64,000 nt of DNA from NCBI RefSeq assembly GCF_026625785.1, contig NZ_CP113063.1, positions 2,542,001-2,606,000 of the forward strand, written 5' to 3'. The notes beneath the pieces were generated by a model, which did no database searches, was not told the DNA's origin, and saw only the letters and a list, made by a program, of their open reading frames with translations. Below, one piece after another: positions 1 through 8,800 of this stretch. Every line of letters starts with the position of its first letter. Position 1 is the first letter of the stretch. The position numbers were made by a program, and so were the translations under genes. The stretch comes from Gordonia sp. SL306 (GTDB lineage: Bacteria > Actinomycetota > Actinomycetes > Mycobacteriales > Mycobacteriaceae).

Positions 1-916
1 GCTGGAAGGTGCCGAGGACGATGGCCGCGCCACCGATGGACGCTTGGTGTTCGAGCGCCTTGCTCATCTCGATGAGCAGGCGTTTGTCGCCGAGGCGCGG
101 TGCGATGGAGGCGGACGCGATGGCGTACGGGGTGGCCTGGTCCGGACCGGGGGTCGACCAGACCGGCATGTCGGGAAGTGGCACGATCGGGACGTTCGAC
201 AGTGCTGTGGGACTCTCCACCGACGGGTAGAGTCCGCCGATCCCGAACGAAGCCCCCATCGTCATGGCAGTGATCCGTCGGGCGTCGTCGTCGACACCTT
301 CGGCGATGACGACCGCATGACTTCGCTCGGTGTGTGCGGCCAGGATGTGTGCGAGGCGAGCGGAGTCCTGAGTAGCGTTGTGCTGCAGCAGGTCTGCGCC
401 GGTGATGATGATGTCCGGCTCGATCAGGGAGAGTAGGGTCGCGGCGTCCTCACTGCGATCGATGCCGTCGACGCAGATGATCTTTCCTGCTGCCCGTGCC
501 CGGGCAACTCGAGCGAGCGCGCGCTGGGGACTGCGAGACACCGCGCCCGGCATGACGACCATGATCTGACGTTCGAGGGTGTCGGCGGTGTCGTCCTCGA
601 GCTGGTCGAGGAGCTCGAGATCCGTCGCCACCAGGAGCGGCACGATGGTGGCGACGGACCGAGCGCGGGCAGAGCGCGCGAACTCGTGGCGTCGCCGGTC
701 GATGACGTGATGCTGTTCCATCAATCTCGCGGCGCGACGCAGCGCGTCGGCCGTCCCGAGTCTGGTCCCGGAAGGTCCGCGGAGCTGCAGTTCGAGCGCG
801 GCGACGGCGCCGTCGGTCAATCGGCACACCGGCGCGAACTGCATGTGCAGTTCGAGATCCTCGAACAGGGTGAACCCGCTCTCGGTCACCGGTGTGCGGC
901 GAGGGTCAGGTGTCAT
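1..916 (-). CDS. Degenerate EAL / DICT-type sensory protein (partial, C-terminus outside window)
   Basis: The gene runs off the left edge; 305 codons are visible from an ATG at 916. The N-terminal two thirds resemble a cyclic-di-GMP phosphodiesterase (EAL) fold: ELQLR at residues 42-46 fits the ExLxR motif and VVIAEGVD at 202-209 fits the conserved late EAL strand. The position where active EAL enzymes carry the metal-binding DDFG loop reads VDGID (149-153), so catalysis is unlikely. From about residue 275 the sequence resembles the start of a DICT domain, a sensory module often paired with EAL or GGDEF proteins in actinobacteria. A ligand-sensing or c-di-GMP-binding role is inferred. No clear ribosome site precedes the start. 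Confidence 0.6.
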   Translation of the reverse strand, partial: MTPDPRRTPVTESGFTLFEDLELHMQFAPVCRLTDGAVAALELQLRGPSGTRLGTADALRRAARLMEQHHVIDRRRHEFARSARARSVATIVPLLVATDLELLDQLEDDTADTLERQIMVVMPGAVSRSPQRALARVARARAAGKIICVDGIDRSEDAATLLSLIEPDIIITGADLLQHNATQDSARLAHILAAHTERSHAVVIAEGVDDDARRITAMTMGASFGIGGLYPSVESPTALSNVPIVPLPDMPVWSTPGPDQATPYAIASASIAPRLGDKRLLIEMSKALEHQASIGGAAIVLGTFQ

Positions 917-1268
917 CGTGGATCGGTCTTCTGGGACACGGGGCCATTCGGGCCTCCCGTCGGAACGGACGATCGCTCACATCGCGATGAGCGGACGCGA
1001 GCTTCTTCACATCCTGGGGCAGGGCAATTGTGTTGCCTGTCGTCAGGATAACACCGGCGTTGTGCCTGACCTGGTGGTGAACGGGAGACGAGACCGGACT
1101 GGGGAGCCGCCCTCACGCTGTGGAATTGTCAATGGTCGTGCGCGGTCCCGACGGTGGTCGGGTGCGCGGTGAAGGTGCTTACCTGAAATGTGCTGCGCTG
1201 GAGTGCGTATCTGTCCCGGTCGGCTGGTCGAGTGGTCGACGAGCGTAGTGAAGGGGCGTATCGGGACT
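917..1268. other. Intergenic stretch without a supported gene
   Basis: About 350 bp between the EAL-like gene and the HNH gene, upstream of the former and downstream of the latter. Reading frames here lack homology and typical actinobacterial codon bias. The right end (about 1223-1267) holds a degenerate copy of the palindromic intergenic repeat found elsewhere in the window. Confidence 0.6.
1223..1267. repeat. Degenerate copy of palindromic intergenic (REP-like) repeat
   Basis: Contains GGTCGAGTGGTCGACGAGCG followed shortly by GCGTATCGGGAC. This matches the plan of better copies at 4442, 5814, 19339 and 40106 (CGAGTAGC, then a GC-rich centre, then GTATCGAGA) but with several substitutions. 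It abuts the stop codon of the HNH gene. Confidence 0.45.
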
Positions 1269-2504
1269 TCAGGCGGCGATGTTGTCGAGGTGCATGGTGC
1301 GTCGGTTATGGGCGGGCAATGGTTTTCGGTGTGGGTCAACGGTGCTCGGTGGGATGAGCCAGGGGTGGCGGTCGATGCCCAGTGCGATGTCCCAGCCATG
1401 GGCGTGAACCTGGGCGTGGCAGGACGGGCAGAGCAAGCAGCCGTTGTCGAGGTCGGTGGGGCCGCCGTCCTGCCAATGGACCATGTGGTGCACGTGCGCC
1501 CAGGAGGCTGGTGCCCCGCATTTGATGCAGCACCGGTCGCGGGCGATGATCGCTTTGCGTTGGTGGGATGTGAACAGGCGTTGTTCGAAGCCCATGTCCA
1601 GGGGTGCGCGGTTGCCGTCGATGATGATCTCGGTGATCCCGGCATCGCAGGCGAGTTGTTTCGCCAGTGCTCGGGAGATCGGACCCAGCCATTGCAGTTG
1701 TGCGAGGTCGGGGGTGTCGACGGGGATGGTGACGTTGATGTGGGTTTTCGGGGGTGTGACGACTCGTGGATCGGCGGAAGCGGCGGCGTCGAGGATCTGT
1801 TCGAGCGCGTCGGCGCGTTGCTGACCGGGGGTGCGGGCGTCGGGGGATCCATCGGGTTCTGGTCGTGGTTGCGCCAAGGAATCGATGGCTGCGGTCAGCT
1901 TTTCGCCGATGACGACGTCGAGGTCACCCTTGAGAGTCACCCGTCCGTCGGAGGTCGGGGTGACGCCGAGTTCGTTGAGCCGTCGGTCCTCGGCGGCCGG
2001 TAGGCCACCGGTTTCGTCGGCGACCTGGTTGCCGCGTCCCCGCGCGACCTGTTCGATCGTTGTGGGTGTCGCCCCGGACATGGCCTGGGCGATCAAGGCT
2101 CGCTCGTGTTCGAGGCGCTCCTCACCGCAGAGGCCGTCGGCGGCGCGGCGGACGATATGTGCCATGCCATGCACGATCGCATCGATGTGTTCGGCGGAGA
2201 ACGCGCCGTCACCGGCGTAGCCGGGTAGCCGCTGCAGTGTGGCGAGGGCGGCGCCGATGCGCAGCCAGCGTGTTGCCACGCCGGGTGCGGCACCCATCTC
2301 CATCAACAGGATGCGCGTTGTGCCGCCCGACTGTGTGGCGACCCCGAGTCGGTCCAACGCCGCGGCATGGACTGCCAGTCGATGATCGACGATATTGCGC
2401 AGTTCCATCAACGCCTTCGTGGCGTCGAACACCTGCCGCCCCGACGCCGCATCGGCGACGGTGACCTCACGCATGACCTGGATGGCCGAGCTGATCTCCC
2501 CCAT
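1269..2504 (-). CDS. DUF222 / HNH endonuclease domain protein (13E12 repeat family)
   Basis: A 411-residue protein with an N-terminal DUF222 helical region and a C-terminal HNH nuclease module at about residues 325-365 (CxxC, then HVHH, then a second CxxC). These are features of the 13E12 REP family, abundant in mycobacteria and relatives and thought to be mobile or DNA-processing proteins of unknown biological role. The frame is open up to 2585, but the ATG at 2504 is preferred because a perfect LexA-type SOS box lies at 2520-2535, inside the longer version. M. tuberculosis relatives of this family are DNA-damage inducible, so SOS control fits. Single gene with no operon partner. Confidence 0.85.
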   Translation of the reverse strand: MGEISSAIQVMREVTVADAASGRQVFDATKALMELRNIVDHRLAVHAAALDRLGVATQSGGTTRILLMEMGAAPGVATRWLRIGAALATLQRLPGYAGDGAFSAEHIDAIVHGMAHIVRRAADGLCGEERLEHERALIAQAMSGATPTTIEQVARGRGNQVADETGGLPAAEDRRLNELGVTPTSDGRVTLKGDLDVVIGEKLTAAIDSLAQPRPEPDGSPDARTPGQQRADALEQILDAAASADPRVVTPPKTHINVTIPVDTPDLAQLQWLGPISRALAKQLACDAGITEIIIDGNRAPLDMGFEQRLFTSHQRKAIIARDRCCIKCGAPASWAHVHHMVHWQDGGPTDLDNGCLLCPSCHAQVHAHGWDIALGIDRHPWLIPPSTVDPHRKPLPAHNRRTMHLDNIAA

Positions 2505-2519
2505 GCAATCCAGTATGAC

Positions 2520-2535
2520 TCGAACATGTGTTCGA
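2520..2535. promoter_or_regulatory. LexA-binding SOS box
   Basis: The sequence TCGAACATGTGTTCGA is a perfect palindrome and matches the mycobacterial/Gram-positive SOS consensus TCGAAC-N4-GTTCGA at every fixed base. It ends 15 bp upstream of the HNH gene's ATG at 2504, where LexA would block transcription. This site decides the start codon of that gene. Confidence 0.85.
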
Positions 2536-2665
2536 GTCAAGGGATTCTTCAGTGCCGCAAAGAAACTCGTTGATTCTGGCCTCACGCAAACTCTTCAGAA
2601 TACCGCTCGACTCCGACAGTTTCGGCCCATGCGGTACCGGCACGTCCGCCCAAGCGGAGCCGCGA

Positions 2666-3388
2666 TCACGCCACCGTGTGCCCGACCAGCCTGCCGATGG
2701 CGAACGTGACGATCATCGCGAGCGCTCCGCCGATCACCACGCGCAACATCGGCCGCCATGGACGGGAGCCGCCGAGAGTTGCGCCGACGGCACCGGTGAG
2801 TGCCAGGGCGGCGATGACGGCGATGAACGTCACCGGGATCCGCCATGAGGCCGGCGGCGCGAGGATGGCGATCAGGGGGAGCAGGGCTCCGGCGGTGAAC
2901 GACACCGCCGACGAGAGGGCGGCCTGCCAGGGGTTGGTCAACTCGTCCGGATCGATGCCGAGTTCCACGTCGGCGTGCGCCTCGAAGGCGTCGTGGTCGC
3001 TGAGCTCCCGCGCCACCCGGCACGCGGTCTCGTGCGTGAGTCCCTTTGCCTCGTAGAGGCCCACGAGTTCGTCGAACTCGGCCTGCGGTTGCTCGAGGAG
3101 TTCCCGTTCTTCCTTCGCCAGCAGTGTTCGTTCGGTGTCACGTTGGGTGCTGACCGAGACGTACTCGCCCAGCGCCATCGAGACGGCACCCGCGGCCAGT
3201 CCGGCGACGCCCGCGGTGAAGATCGGCCCACGGTCGGCAGTGGCTGCCGCCACGCCCACCACGATGCCTGCCGTGGAGACGATCCCGTCATTGGCGCCGA
3301 GGACCCCCGCGCGCAGCCAGTTCAGCCGATTCGCCAGGGAACCGGTGTGCGGTTCGCCGCGATGCTGGTGTTCGTGATCGACGGTCAT
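2666..3388 (-). CDS. VIT1/CCC1-family iron/manganese transporter
   Basis: A 240-residue integral membrane protein. The first helix carries the hallmark LGANDGIVSTAGIVVG, followed by a second helix ending in ALGEYVSVSTQRD. A soluble, Glu- and His-rich stretch at about residues 85-150 (EERELLEQPQAEFDELVG) corresponds to the cytoplasmic metal-binding insert of this family, and three more membrane segments follow. Relatives move Fe2+ or Mn2+ out of the cytosol. Upstream DNA has only a poor resemblance to an IdeR box, so iron control is not claimed. It is separated from both neighbours by more than 60 bp and is likely monocistronic. Confidence 0.88.
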   Translation of the reverse strand: MTVDHEHQHRGEPHTGSLANRLNWLRAGVLGANDGIVSTAGIVVGVAAATADRGPIFTAGVAGLAAGAVSMALGEYVSVSTQRDTERTLLAKEERELLEQPQAEFDELVGLYEAKGLTHETACRVARELSDHDAFEAHADVELGIDPDELTNPWQAALSSAVSFTAGALLPLIAILAPPASWRIPVTFIAVIAALALTGAVGATLGGSRPWRPMLRVVIGGALAMIVTFAIGRLVGHTVA

Positions 3389-3457
3389 GGGTCAACTCAA
3401 CTGCCACAGCGACATTCCCGCAAGGTAGGAAACGATTGCCTTAGCGGGCACGACGAC

Positions 3458-4351
3458 TCAGAAAACCCTGATCCCCAACCGACGCCGGAGACGCATGTCG
3501 TACAGGTAGGCCTGGAGCAGCCCTCGCGCGACACGTCCGGTGGCCGGCTCGACGAGGCGGGCCACCCGAAGGGTTCGGTCGTAGGCCGCCTCGTCCGCGG
3601 GGCTCCATCGCCAGTGCATCATGGTGCGGAACTCGGGCGGCAGGCCGGCTTTGATGAGATAACTCATCGGACGGCCGAGTACCTTGTGTGCCATCGCGCC
3701 CGCCGGTCCGATCCGGTCCTCCAGAAACGACAGATCCGAGAGTTGTTGCAGCAATGCACGTACCGGCGGGTCAATGGTCATGTCGTCGAGCTGGGTGCGC
3801 CAGTACTCCTGTAGATCGGCGTAACTGCCCGGCCACTGATCCTCGGTCACGTTGAGGGTTGTCCCGAGCCACCGGGAATCGTCGACGACACGGTCCTTCT
3901 CGGCCGGACTCAGTGATCCGTACAGGAGCTCGTACTGATCGAGGAAGTATTTCACCAGGCACACCGCCACCCACAGCTGGAGTCGGGAGTCGTTGGCGCT
4001 GTAGCGAACGGGGCTCTCGGCGGTCGAGTAGACGAGGTCATGGATACGTTTGAGCTCGCTGCCGACAAATGCCCGGTCCTCGTCGTCGCCCATCAACGCG
4101 ACCGCCAGGAAGGTCCCGGTGGTCCGACTGCGTTTGATCGGATGCTTCACGGCGCTGCCGGAGTCGACGCGACTCTCCACCACGCCGTGGCCGACCTTCG
4201 GATTCGCCAGTTGCATGATCACGTTGGCCCCGGCGATGGTCGGGCCGAGGCCGGTGACCAGATCACCGGTCCGCCGCACACGACGACGCCCCCGCGCGGG
4301 CCTGACGTCGGCGACATGCGCGTGCTGGTACGTGCCCTGGCCACGCTCCAT
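3458..4351 (-). CDS. DUF2236 / MpaB-family oxygenase
   Basis: A 297-residue protein of the DUF2236 (oxygenase MpaB) family. It has the family pattern of an N-terminal VGHGVVESRVDSGSAVKHP stretch, a helical core with TFLAVALMGDDEDRA and IHDLVYS, and a YSANDSRLQLWVAVCLV helix; members bind heme or metal and perform oxygenations. Founders are fungal MpaB and bacterial latex-degrading relatives; the substrate here is unknown. A -10-like TTAACC lies just upstream of the ATG, consistent with a leaderless transcript. The IS110 element is downstream, and the gene is not obviously part of an operon. Confidence 0.8.
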   Translation of the reverse strand: MERGQGTYQHAHVADVRPARGRRRVRRTGDLVTGLGPTIAGANVIMQLANPKVGHGVVESRVDSGSAVKHPIKRSRTTGTFLAVALMGDDEDRAFVGSELKRIHDLVYSTAESPVRYSANDSRLQLWVAVCLVKYFLDQYELLYGSLSPAEKDRVVDDSRWLGTTLNVTEDQWPGSYADLQEYWRTQLDDMTIDPPVRALLQQLSDLSFLEDRIGPAGAMAHKVLGRPMSYLIKAGLPPEFRTMMHWRWSPADEAAYDRTLRVARLVEPATGRVARGLLQAYLYDMRLRRRLGIRVF

Positions 4352-4441
4352 CTCGCCAGGTTAACGCGCGAGCCCGTGTGGAGGGTGGAATCGGCGTGGC
4401 TGCTCCCCTGCCGATCGAATGGCCGGTGGCCTGGGCCCGCC

Positions 4442-4484
4442 GATCGAGTAGCCGGTGAGCGGAGCGAGCCGGTGTATCGAGATC
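4442..4484 (+). repeat. REP-like palindromic repeat, left flank of IS110 element
   Basis: Begins GATCGAGTAGCC (4442-4453), passes through a GC-rich GAGCGGAGCGAGC centre and ends GTATCGAGATC (4474-4484). It is the same unit as that at 5814-5852 but in inverted orientation. In intact copies (19339-19438, 40106-40142) two such units face each other across an 11-20 bp centre; here the centre is occupied by the IS element. Confidence 0.75.
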
Positions 4485-4514
4485 CCGGGTGCGGGTGGAC
4501 GCTCCTATGGTGTG

Positions 4515-5555
4515 TCAAGCGTGTTGGTGCTCGAGTTGTCGGAAGATTTGTCGGGCTATGAAGCGTTTGAGGCAGCGGCGGATTTCGCGGGGCGTTTTGC
4601 CTTCAGTGGTGCGTCGTTCGGTGTAGGTCTTCGTCTGGTCGTCGTAGCGTTGTCGGGTCAATACGACGGTGTGGAGGGCTCGGTTGAGTTGGCGGTCGCC
4701 GTAGCGGTTGAGTCGATAGCGGGTGGTGACTTGACCGCTGGTGGCGGGGATTGGGGCCGCGCCGGCGAGCATGGCAAAGGCTGCCTCGGAATGAATGCGT
4801 CCGGGATGGGACCAGGCACATAGCACGACTGCGGCGACGATGGGGCCGACGCCGTGGATGTCGAGCACGTCGGGCCGCCAGCTGTTGACGATGGTTTTGA
4901 TCGCCTTCTCATGCACGGCCGCTTCGGCTTTGAGATCACGGACCCGTCGCGCTAGGGTCTTCAATATTGTTGCGGTTGTGCGTGTTTCAGTGTCCCAGAC
5001 GGTGTTGATGCGCCAGCCGGCAGCAATCGTGACCATCTGTGCGGTGTTGTGGCCGCGCAGTTTGTCGCGTAGCACCGTGGGTGCAGCGATGATCAGGCCG
5101 TGGATTTGGCGTTGGGCGGTGGTGTAGGCGTCGACCGCGGAGCGGCGTGCCGCGAGCAACACCGACAGTGCCTGTCGGTCGCCGTTGCCACGTGGGGTGC
5201 CGTTGAGAGTGCGTGACAACGCTTCTCGGCCGGCGCGGACCGCGTCGAGAGGATCGGATTTGGCGCCGTTACGGCGCTTCATTCGGGCGGGTCGGTCCAG
5301 CTCGATGACCAGTTCATCATCAAGCAGACGCGTCAGGCCGGCACCGTGGCTGCCGGTGCCCTCGATGGCCCACGCCCGCAAAGCGGGATGGGGCTCAGTG
5401 AAATCCAGAAGCTCCTGGTAGCCCTCCTCGGTAGTAGACACGGTGATCTCATCGATCACCGCACCGGTACCTGCGTGGATGATCGCCGCGCTGTGGGTAC
5501 CAACGTGAGTATCAACACCGATGACAATCTCGACGACATCAGCCAAACTGGTCAT
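4515..5555 (-). CDS. IS110-family transposase (RuvC-like DEDD recombinase)
   Basis: A 346-residue recombinase. The N-terminal RuvC-like domain shows the DEDD set: Asp15 (IGVDTH), Glu65 (AIEGTGSHG), Asp101 and Asp104 (KSDPLDA). The C-terminal Transposase_20 domain has LDIHGVGPIVAA followed by AMLAGAAPIPATSGQ, where Ser273 is the likely catalytic serine. Length and both domains are complete, so the element may be active. A ribosome site GGGAGA precedes the ATG at 5555. Members use a structured non-coding RNA made from the element's own end to choose donor and target DNA; the group with long 5' non-coding ends encodes it upstream, as the layout here suggests. Confidence 0.92.
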   Translation of the reverse strand: MTSLADVVEIVIGVDTHVGTHSAAIIHAGTGAVIDEITVSTTEEGYQELLDFTEPHPALRAWAIEGTGSHGAGLTRLLDDELVIELDRPARMKRRNGAKSDPLDAVRAGREALSRTLNGTPRGNGDRQALSVLLAARRSAVDAYTTAQRQIHGLIIAAPTVLRDKLRGHNTAQMVTIAAGWRINTVWDTETRTTATILKTLARRVRDLKAEAAVHEKAIKTIVNSWRPDVLDIHGVGPIVAAVVLCAWSHPGRIHSEAAFAMLAGAAPIPATSGQVTTRYRLNRYGDRQLNRALHTVVLTRQRYDDQTKTYTERRTTEGKTPREIRRCLKRFIARQIFRQLEHQHA

Positions 5556-5810
5556 GCGTTCTCCCTTGGACAGGACGGACGTGATGTTTCCGGTCCGGGA
5601 GGAATCACGGCAGGACTGTGATGAGACACGACGCGTTAGCGGCGTCGGTCAAGCTCCTGATCAGGCCAGTCATATTCCGACCGGGCCGGGATCGCGACAG
5701 ACCATGCGGACAAGTCCCGTTAAAGGCACTCGGCCAGTCTCGATATGAGTCACGCACGATCTGTCGCTGACGTTCCCCACTGACGTGGAAACCGCCTGGA
5801 ACCATTCTCA
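5556..5810 (-). ncRNA. Candidate bridge-RNA region of the IS110 element (non-coding left end)
   Basis: This 255-bp stretch upstream of the transposase has no credible reading frame. In IS110-group elements the corresponding region yields a bridge RNA whose loops hold guides for target and donor. The minus strand here contains TATCGAGACTG (5735-5745), identical over 11 nt to the outside flank at 5811-5821. A left-target guide is expected to have the same sequence as the left side of the target top strand, which fits. A second related string, ATATGACTGGCC, lies at about 5663-5674. RNA folding was not computed, so the guide assignment is inference. Confidence 0.4.
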
Positions 5811-5852
5811 CAGTCTCGATACGCGCGCTCGTTCCTCGCGGGCTACTCGACC
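5811..5852 (-). repeat. REP-like palindromic repeat, right flank of IS110 element
   Basis: Contains TCTCGATAC (5814-5822), a GC-rich centre, and GGCTACTCGACC (5841-5852). It is the inverted partner of the copy at 4442-4484. The first 11 bases (CAGTCTCGATA) recur inside the element at 5735-5745. Confidence 0.75.
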
Positions 5853-5880
5853 GGCGGATGAGCCGGCGGCGGACTCCGCC

Positions 5881-8800
5881 TCAGTACCCGCTCGACCGCA
5901 TGGGTGCCGGGTTGTAGAGCCCGGAATGCCGCGCGGTCCCCAAATCGAGCTGCGCAGGTGGTGCGGGATCGATCTCGGTGAACCTCTGCAGGCCACCCCA
6001 GTCCCGTCCCCAGTTGTTGCGAAGATAGGTCGGCAGCAACGTCGGGGTCAGCATGGCCTCGGTGATGCCCAGCGGGCCGCCCGCCTTGCCGGACATCCAG
6101 GTCTGGCTGTTCTTCCGGGTGGCCTCGGCGTCGGGCATGATGCGCCACTTGGGCACCTCGAGGACACCGTCGCGAACCTTCATCGGCTGCTGGCACGGGA
6201 AGACCATGCCGGGTAGCCAGTCGATGAACACCGGATCGGTGGTCCCGACGACGTCGTTGAGGGTGCGGAGTTCGGTCACCCGGGGTGGCGTGATCGCCAC
6301 CCACTCCGACGGCGCACCGGCGGTGTCGCGCACCTCCACCCGCACCACGTCGGCACGCGGCGGGGCGTCGGCGAGCGGATAGCGCAGGTTCCGCCAGGTG
6401 GGCACCTCACCGATGTCGATGGGCGACATCATGCCGACCGGGGTCACCCGACCGTCGGCGCCGGTCCGGCCGAACTGCACGGTGACCTGCTGGCCGCTGT
6501 GCTGCACGCCGAGTCCGTCGACCGCCTGTACCGATCCGGCCGCCGCGATGGTGAGCAGCGGAGCATTCGCGTTGCGCGCGGGGAGCGAATACCAGTCCGT
6601 GGTCAGCGACCCGGTCCCGCTCTGGGAGCCGTAGGAACCGAGCACAGGTGTCTTGGCCGGGTCGAGCCCGAACGGGAGCCGCACGGTCGAACCGTTGACG
6701 CCGCGCGCTCCCTGCCCGCCTTCGGTTCCGCCCTGTGCGGATTCAGTGGTCTGGGCGGACTCGTCGGAGCCCGCGCCCGACTGGGCGGTGTTCTGCGCAG
6801 TCGAGGTCGCCGAGTCCTGCTCCTCGGTGGAATCGATGGACAGTCGGTTCGGCACGCCGTTCGGCGTGAAGCCACCCGGATCTTCCTGGCCGTTCCCGGA
6901 GCCGGCCAAGGCTGACGAGATGTTCGGAGCCGCACGGCCGTCGACCGGCGCGGGAGACAGCAGGCCGGTGTTCGGATCCTGTTCCACCAGGACGTCGTTC
7001 GCGAGTGCGCATTCGTTGCCGGTCATCGCCCGCGCATTCGACTTCATCCACGACCAACTGTCGCGCTGCTCGTAGCCACCCTTGGCGAACGACAGCACCA
7101 TGAAGATCACGACCAGTCCCGAGATCACCGGCAGCGGTGAGAACTTCAGCTTCGACGGCCAGCCGTCGCCGCCACGTGTCCTGGTCGTGTCGTCGACGTA
7201 GTCGTCGCGGAAATGGAACCACAGGCCCACGAGGGCGGTGATCACCGCGACCACCAGGATCAGCCAGCCCAGCTTGATCCCGGCGATCGATGGTGGCCGG
7301 TCCCACCATGGGATGCCGTAGCTGCCGACGAACCACCAGCCGTTGGTACCGGTGAACGAGATCGCTGTCACCGCCAGGACCGCTGCGGCGAAGAAGGTCC
7401 GGTTGCGTCGCGACCGGAGGATGGCCGGGGCCATCATCGCGCCCGCCGCGGCGGCCAGACCGGCCGCGATCCCTGCGTACACGCCGAAGTGATGGGTCCA
7501 CTTGGTGGGGGTGAACGCGATGAAGAACATGGTGCCGAGGATCACTGCGATGAGTCGCCAGATCGGTGCTCGGGCAACCCCGTTCGGATGCAGGCGACGC
7601 AGCAGACGCAGCAGCACGACTACCAGGCACAGGATCATGACCAGCACGCCGAACCGGCGTGCGAGCGTGCCGTCGGCGGTGGGCAGGATCAGGTAGTAGT
7701 ACCGGACGGGTTCCTGCCACCATTCCAGCGTCGGGCCCACGTCGGTGGCGACCTTGTTGCCGACGATCAGCGGCATCAGCGGCTGGTCGTAGAAGATCTG
7801 ATAGAGCACCGCCGTACCCGCCGCGAGGACCGGGGCGAGCATGGGCAGCAGGCCGTCGCGCTTGCGTCGCGTCACCAGCGTCTTGATCACCGGACGGATG
7901 CCGGCGAGGAGTGCGGCGACGGCCATCAGGCCGCCGGGTGCGAGGGCGAGCGTGAATGCCGCCACCACGACGGCGATGGCGTAGGGCAGCATTCGCCGGG
8001 TCGCGATCGCCCGCTCCACACAGCACCACGTCAGCAATGCGCCGACGGCTTCGGCGGGCTCCGGACGCAGACCGTTGTTGTACGGCAGCCAGATGGCCAG
8101 GAAGACAAAGGCAGCCGACCACACCGCAGGCGTGCTGTTGCGGACCGCACGACCGAGACGCGGGATCACCTCTCGGCTGATGAGCCACCAGCCGAGCAGG
8201 CCGAGCAAAAAGGCGGGCAGGCGCATCCACGGTGCGGCGAGACTCACGTGGGTCATCGCGGCGATGACCTGGAAATGCCAGCCGAACGGGTCCTGCGGCA
8301 CGCCGAAATAGCGGAAGTAGTTGTCCGCGTAGCCCGCATCCCCGGCGATCCGGCCGACGGTGAAGTTGTACCCGTCGTCGGAGGTGTTGGCCCCCGCGAA
8401 CCACCAGAACGCGAGGATGAGGAACACGGCGACGTCGGGGCCACGGATGGTGAACCATCCGGTGGGCAGGAACCGCTTGTGTCCCCTGCCATCCCGGCGG
8501 TCGAGAATGCCCAGGGCGATCAACGACAGGATCGTCATGATGATGCCGATGACGATGACCGCCAGCTTCAGAGCCGACGGGGTGCTGACATACCGGGTGT
8601 CGATCGTCGCATGTGCCGACAGACCGTCCCGTGGCGCCGAATCGGGCAGATCGGTGTAGATGCCGACGATCTGGGGCCGCATCTCCTGATCGGCGACCGA
8701 GAAGTTGTGCAGACCGTCGCCCGGGGCGTTCTCGAAGCGGGCCGATACGCCGGACCCGTCGGCGTGGAACCTGATCCGGCAGTCGGGGTTCGACTGGGCC

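Larger units (their letters stand above)
4485..5813 (-). mobile_element. IS110-family insertion sequence
   Basis: The limits are the inner edges of the two inverted flanking repeats and are approximate, since IS110 elements lack terminal inverted repeats and usually make no target duplication. The element reads on the minus strand: about 255 bp of non-coding left end (5556-5810), the transposase, and a short right end (4485-4514). Length of about 1.3 kb is normal for the family. Placement at the centre of a repeat palindrome parallels the known preference of some IS110 members (for example IS621) for REP sequences. It sits just beyond the stop codon of the first emb gene, so no coding gene is disrupted. 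Confidence 0.8.

Noticed and set aside
1043..1852. 269-codon minus frame beside the HNH gene
   Set aside because: Pro/Thr/Ser-rich alternative frame of the HNH gene, without motifs.
3421..3450. Possible IdeR iron box upstream of the VIT-family gene
   Set aside because: AAGG and CCTT arms are present but the interior does not match the 19-bp IdeR consensus.
6743..8458. 571-codon minus-strand frame inside emb paralog 1
   Set aside because: Same-strand alternative frame of an intact arabinosyltransferase; Arg/His/Gly-rich low-information sequence.
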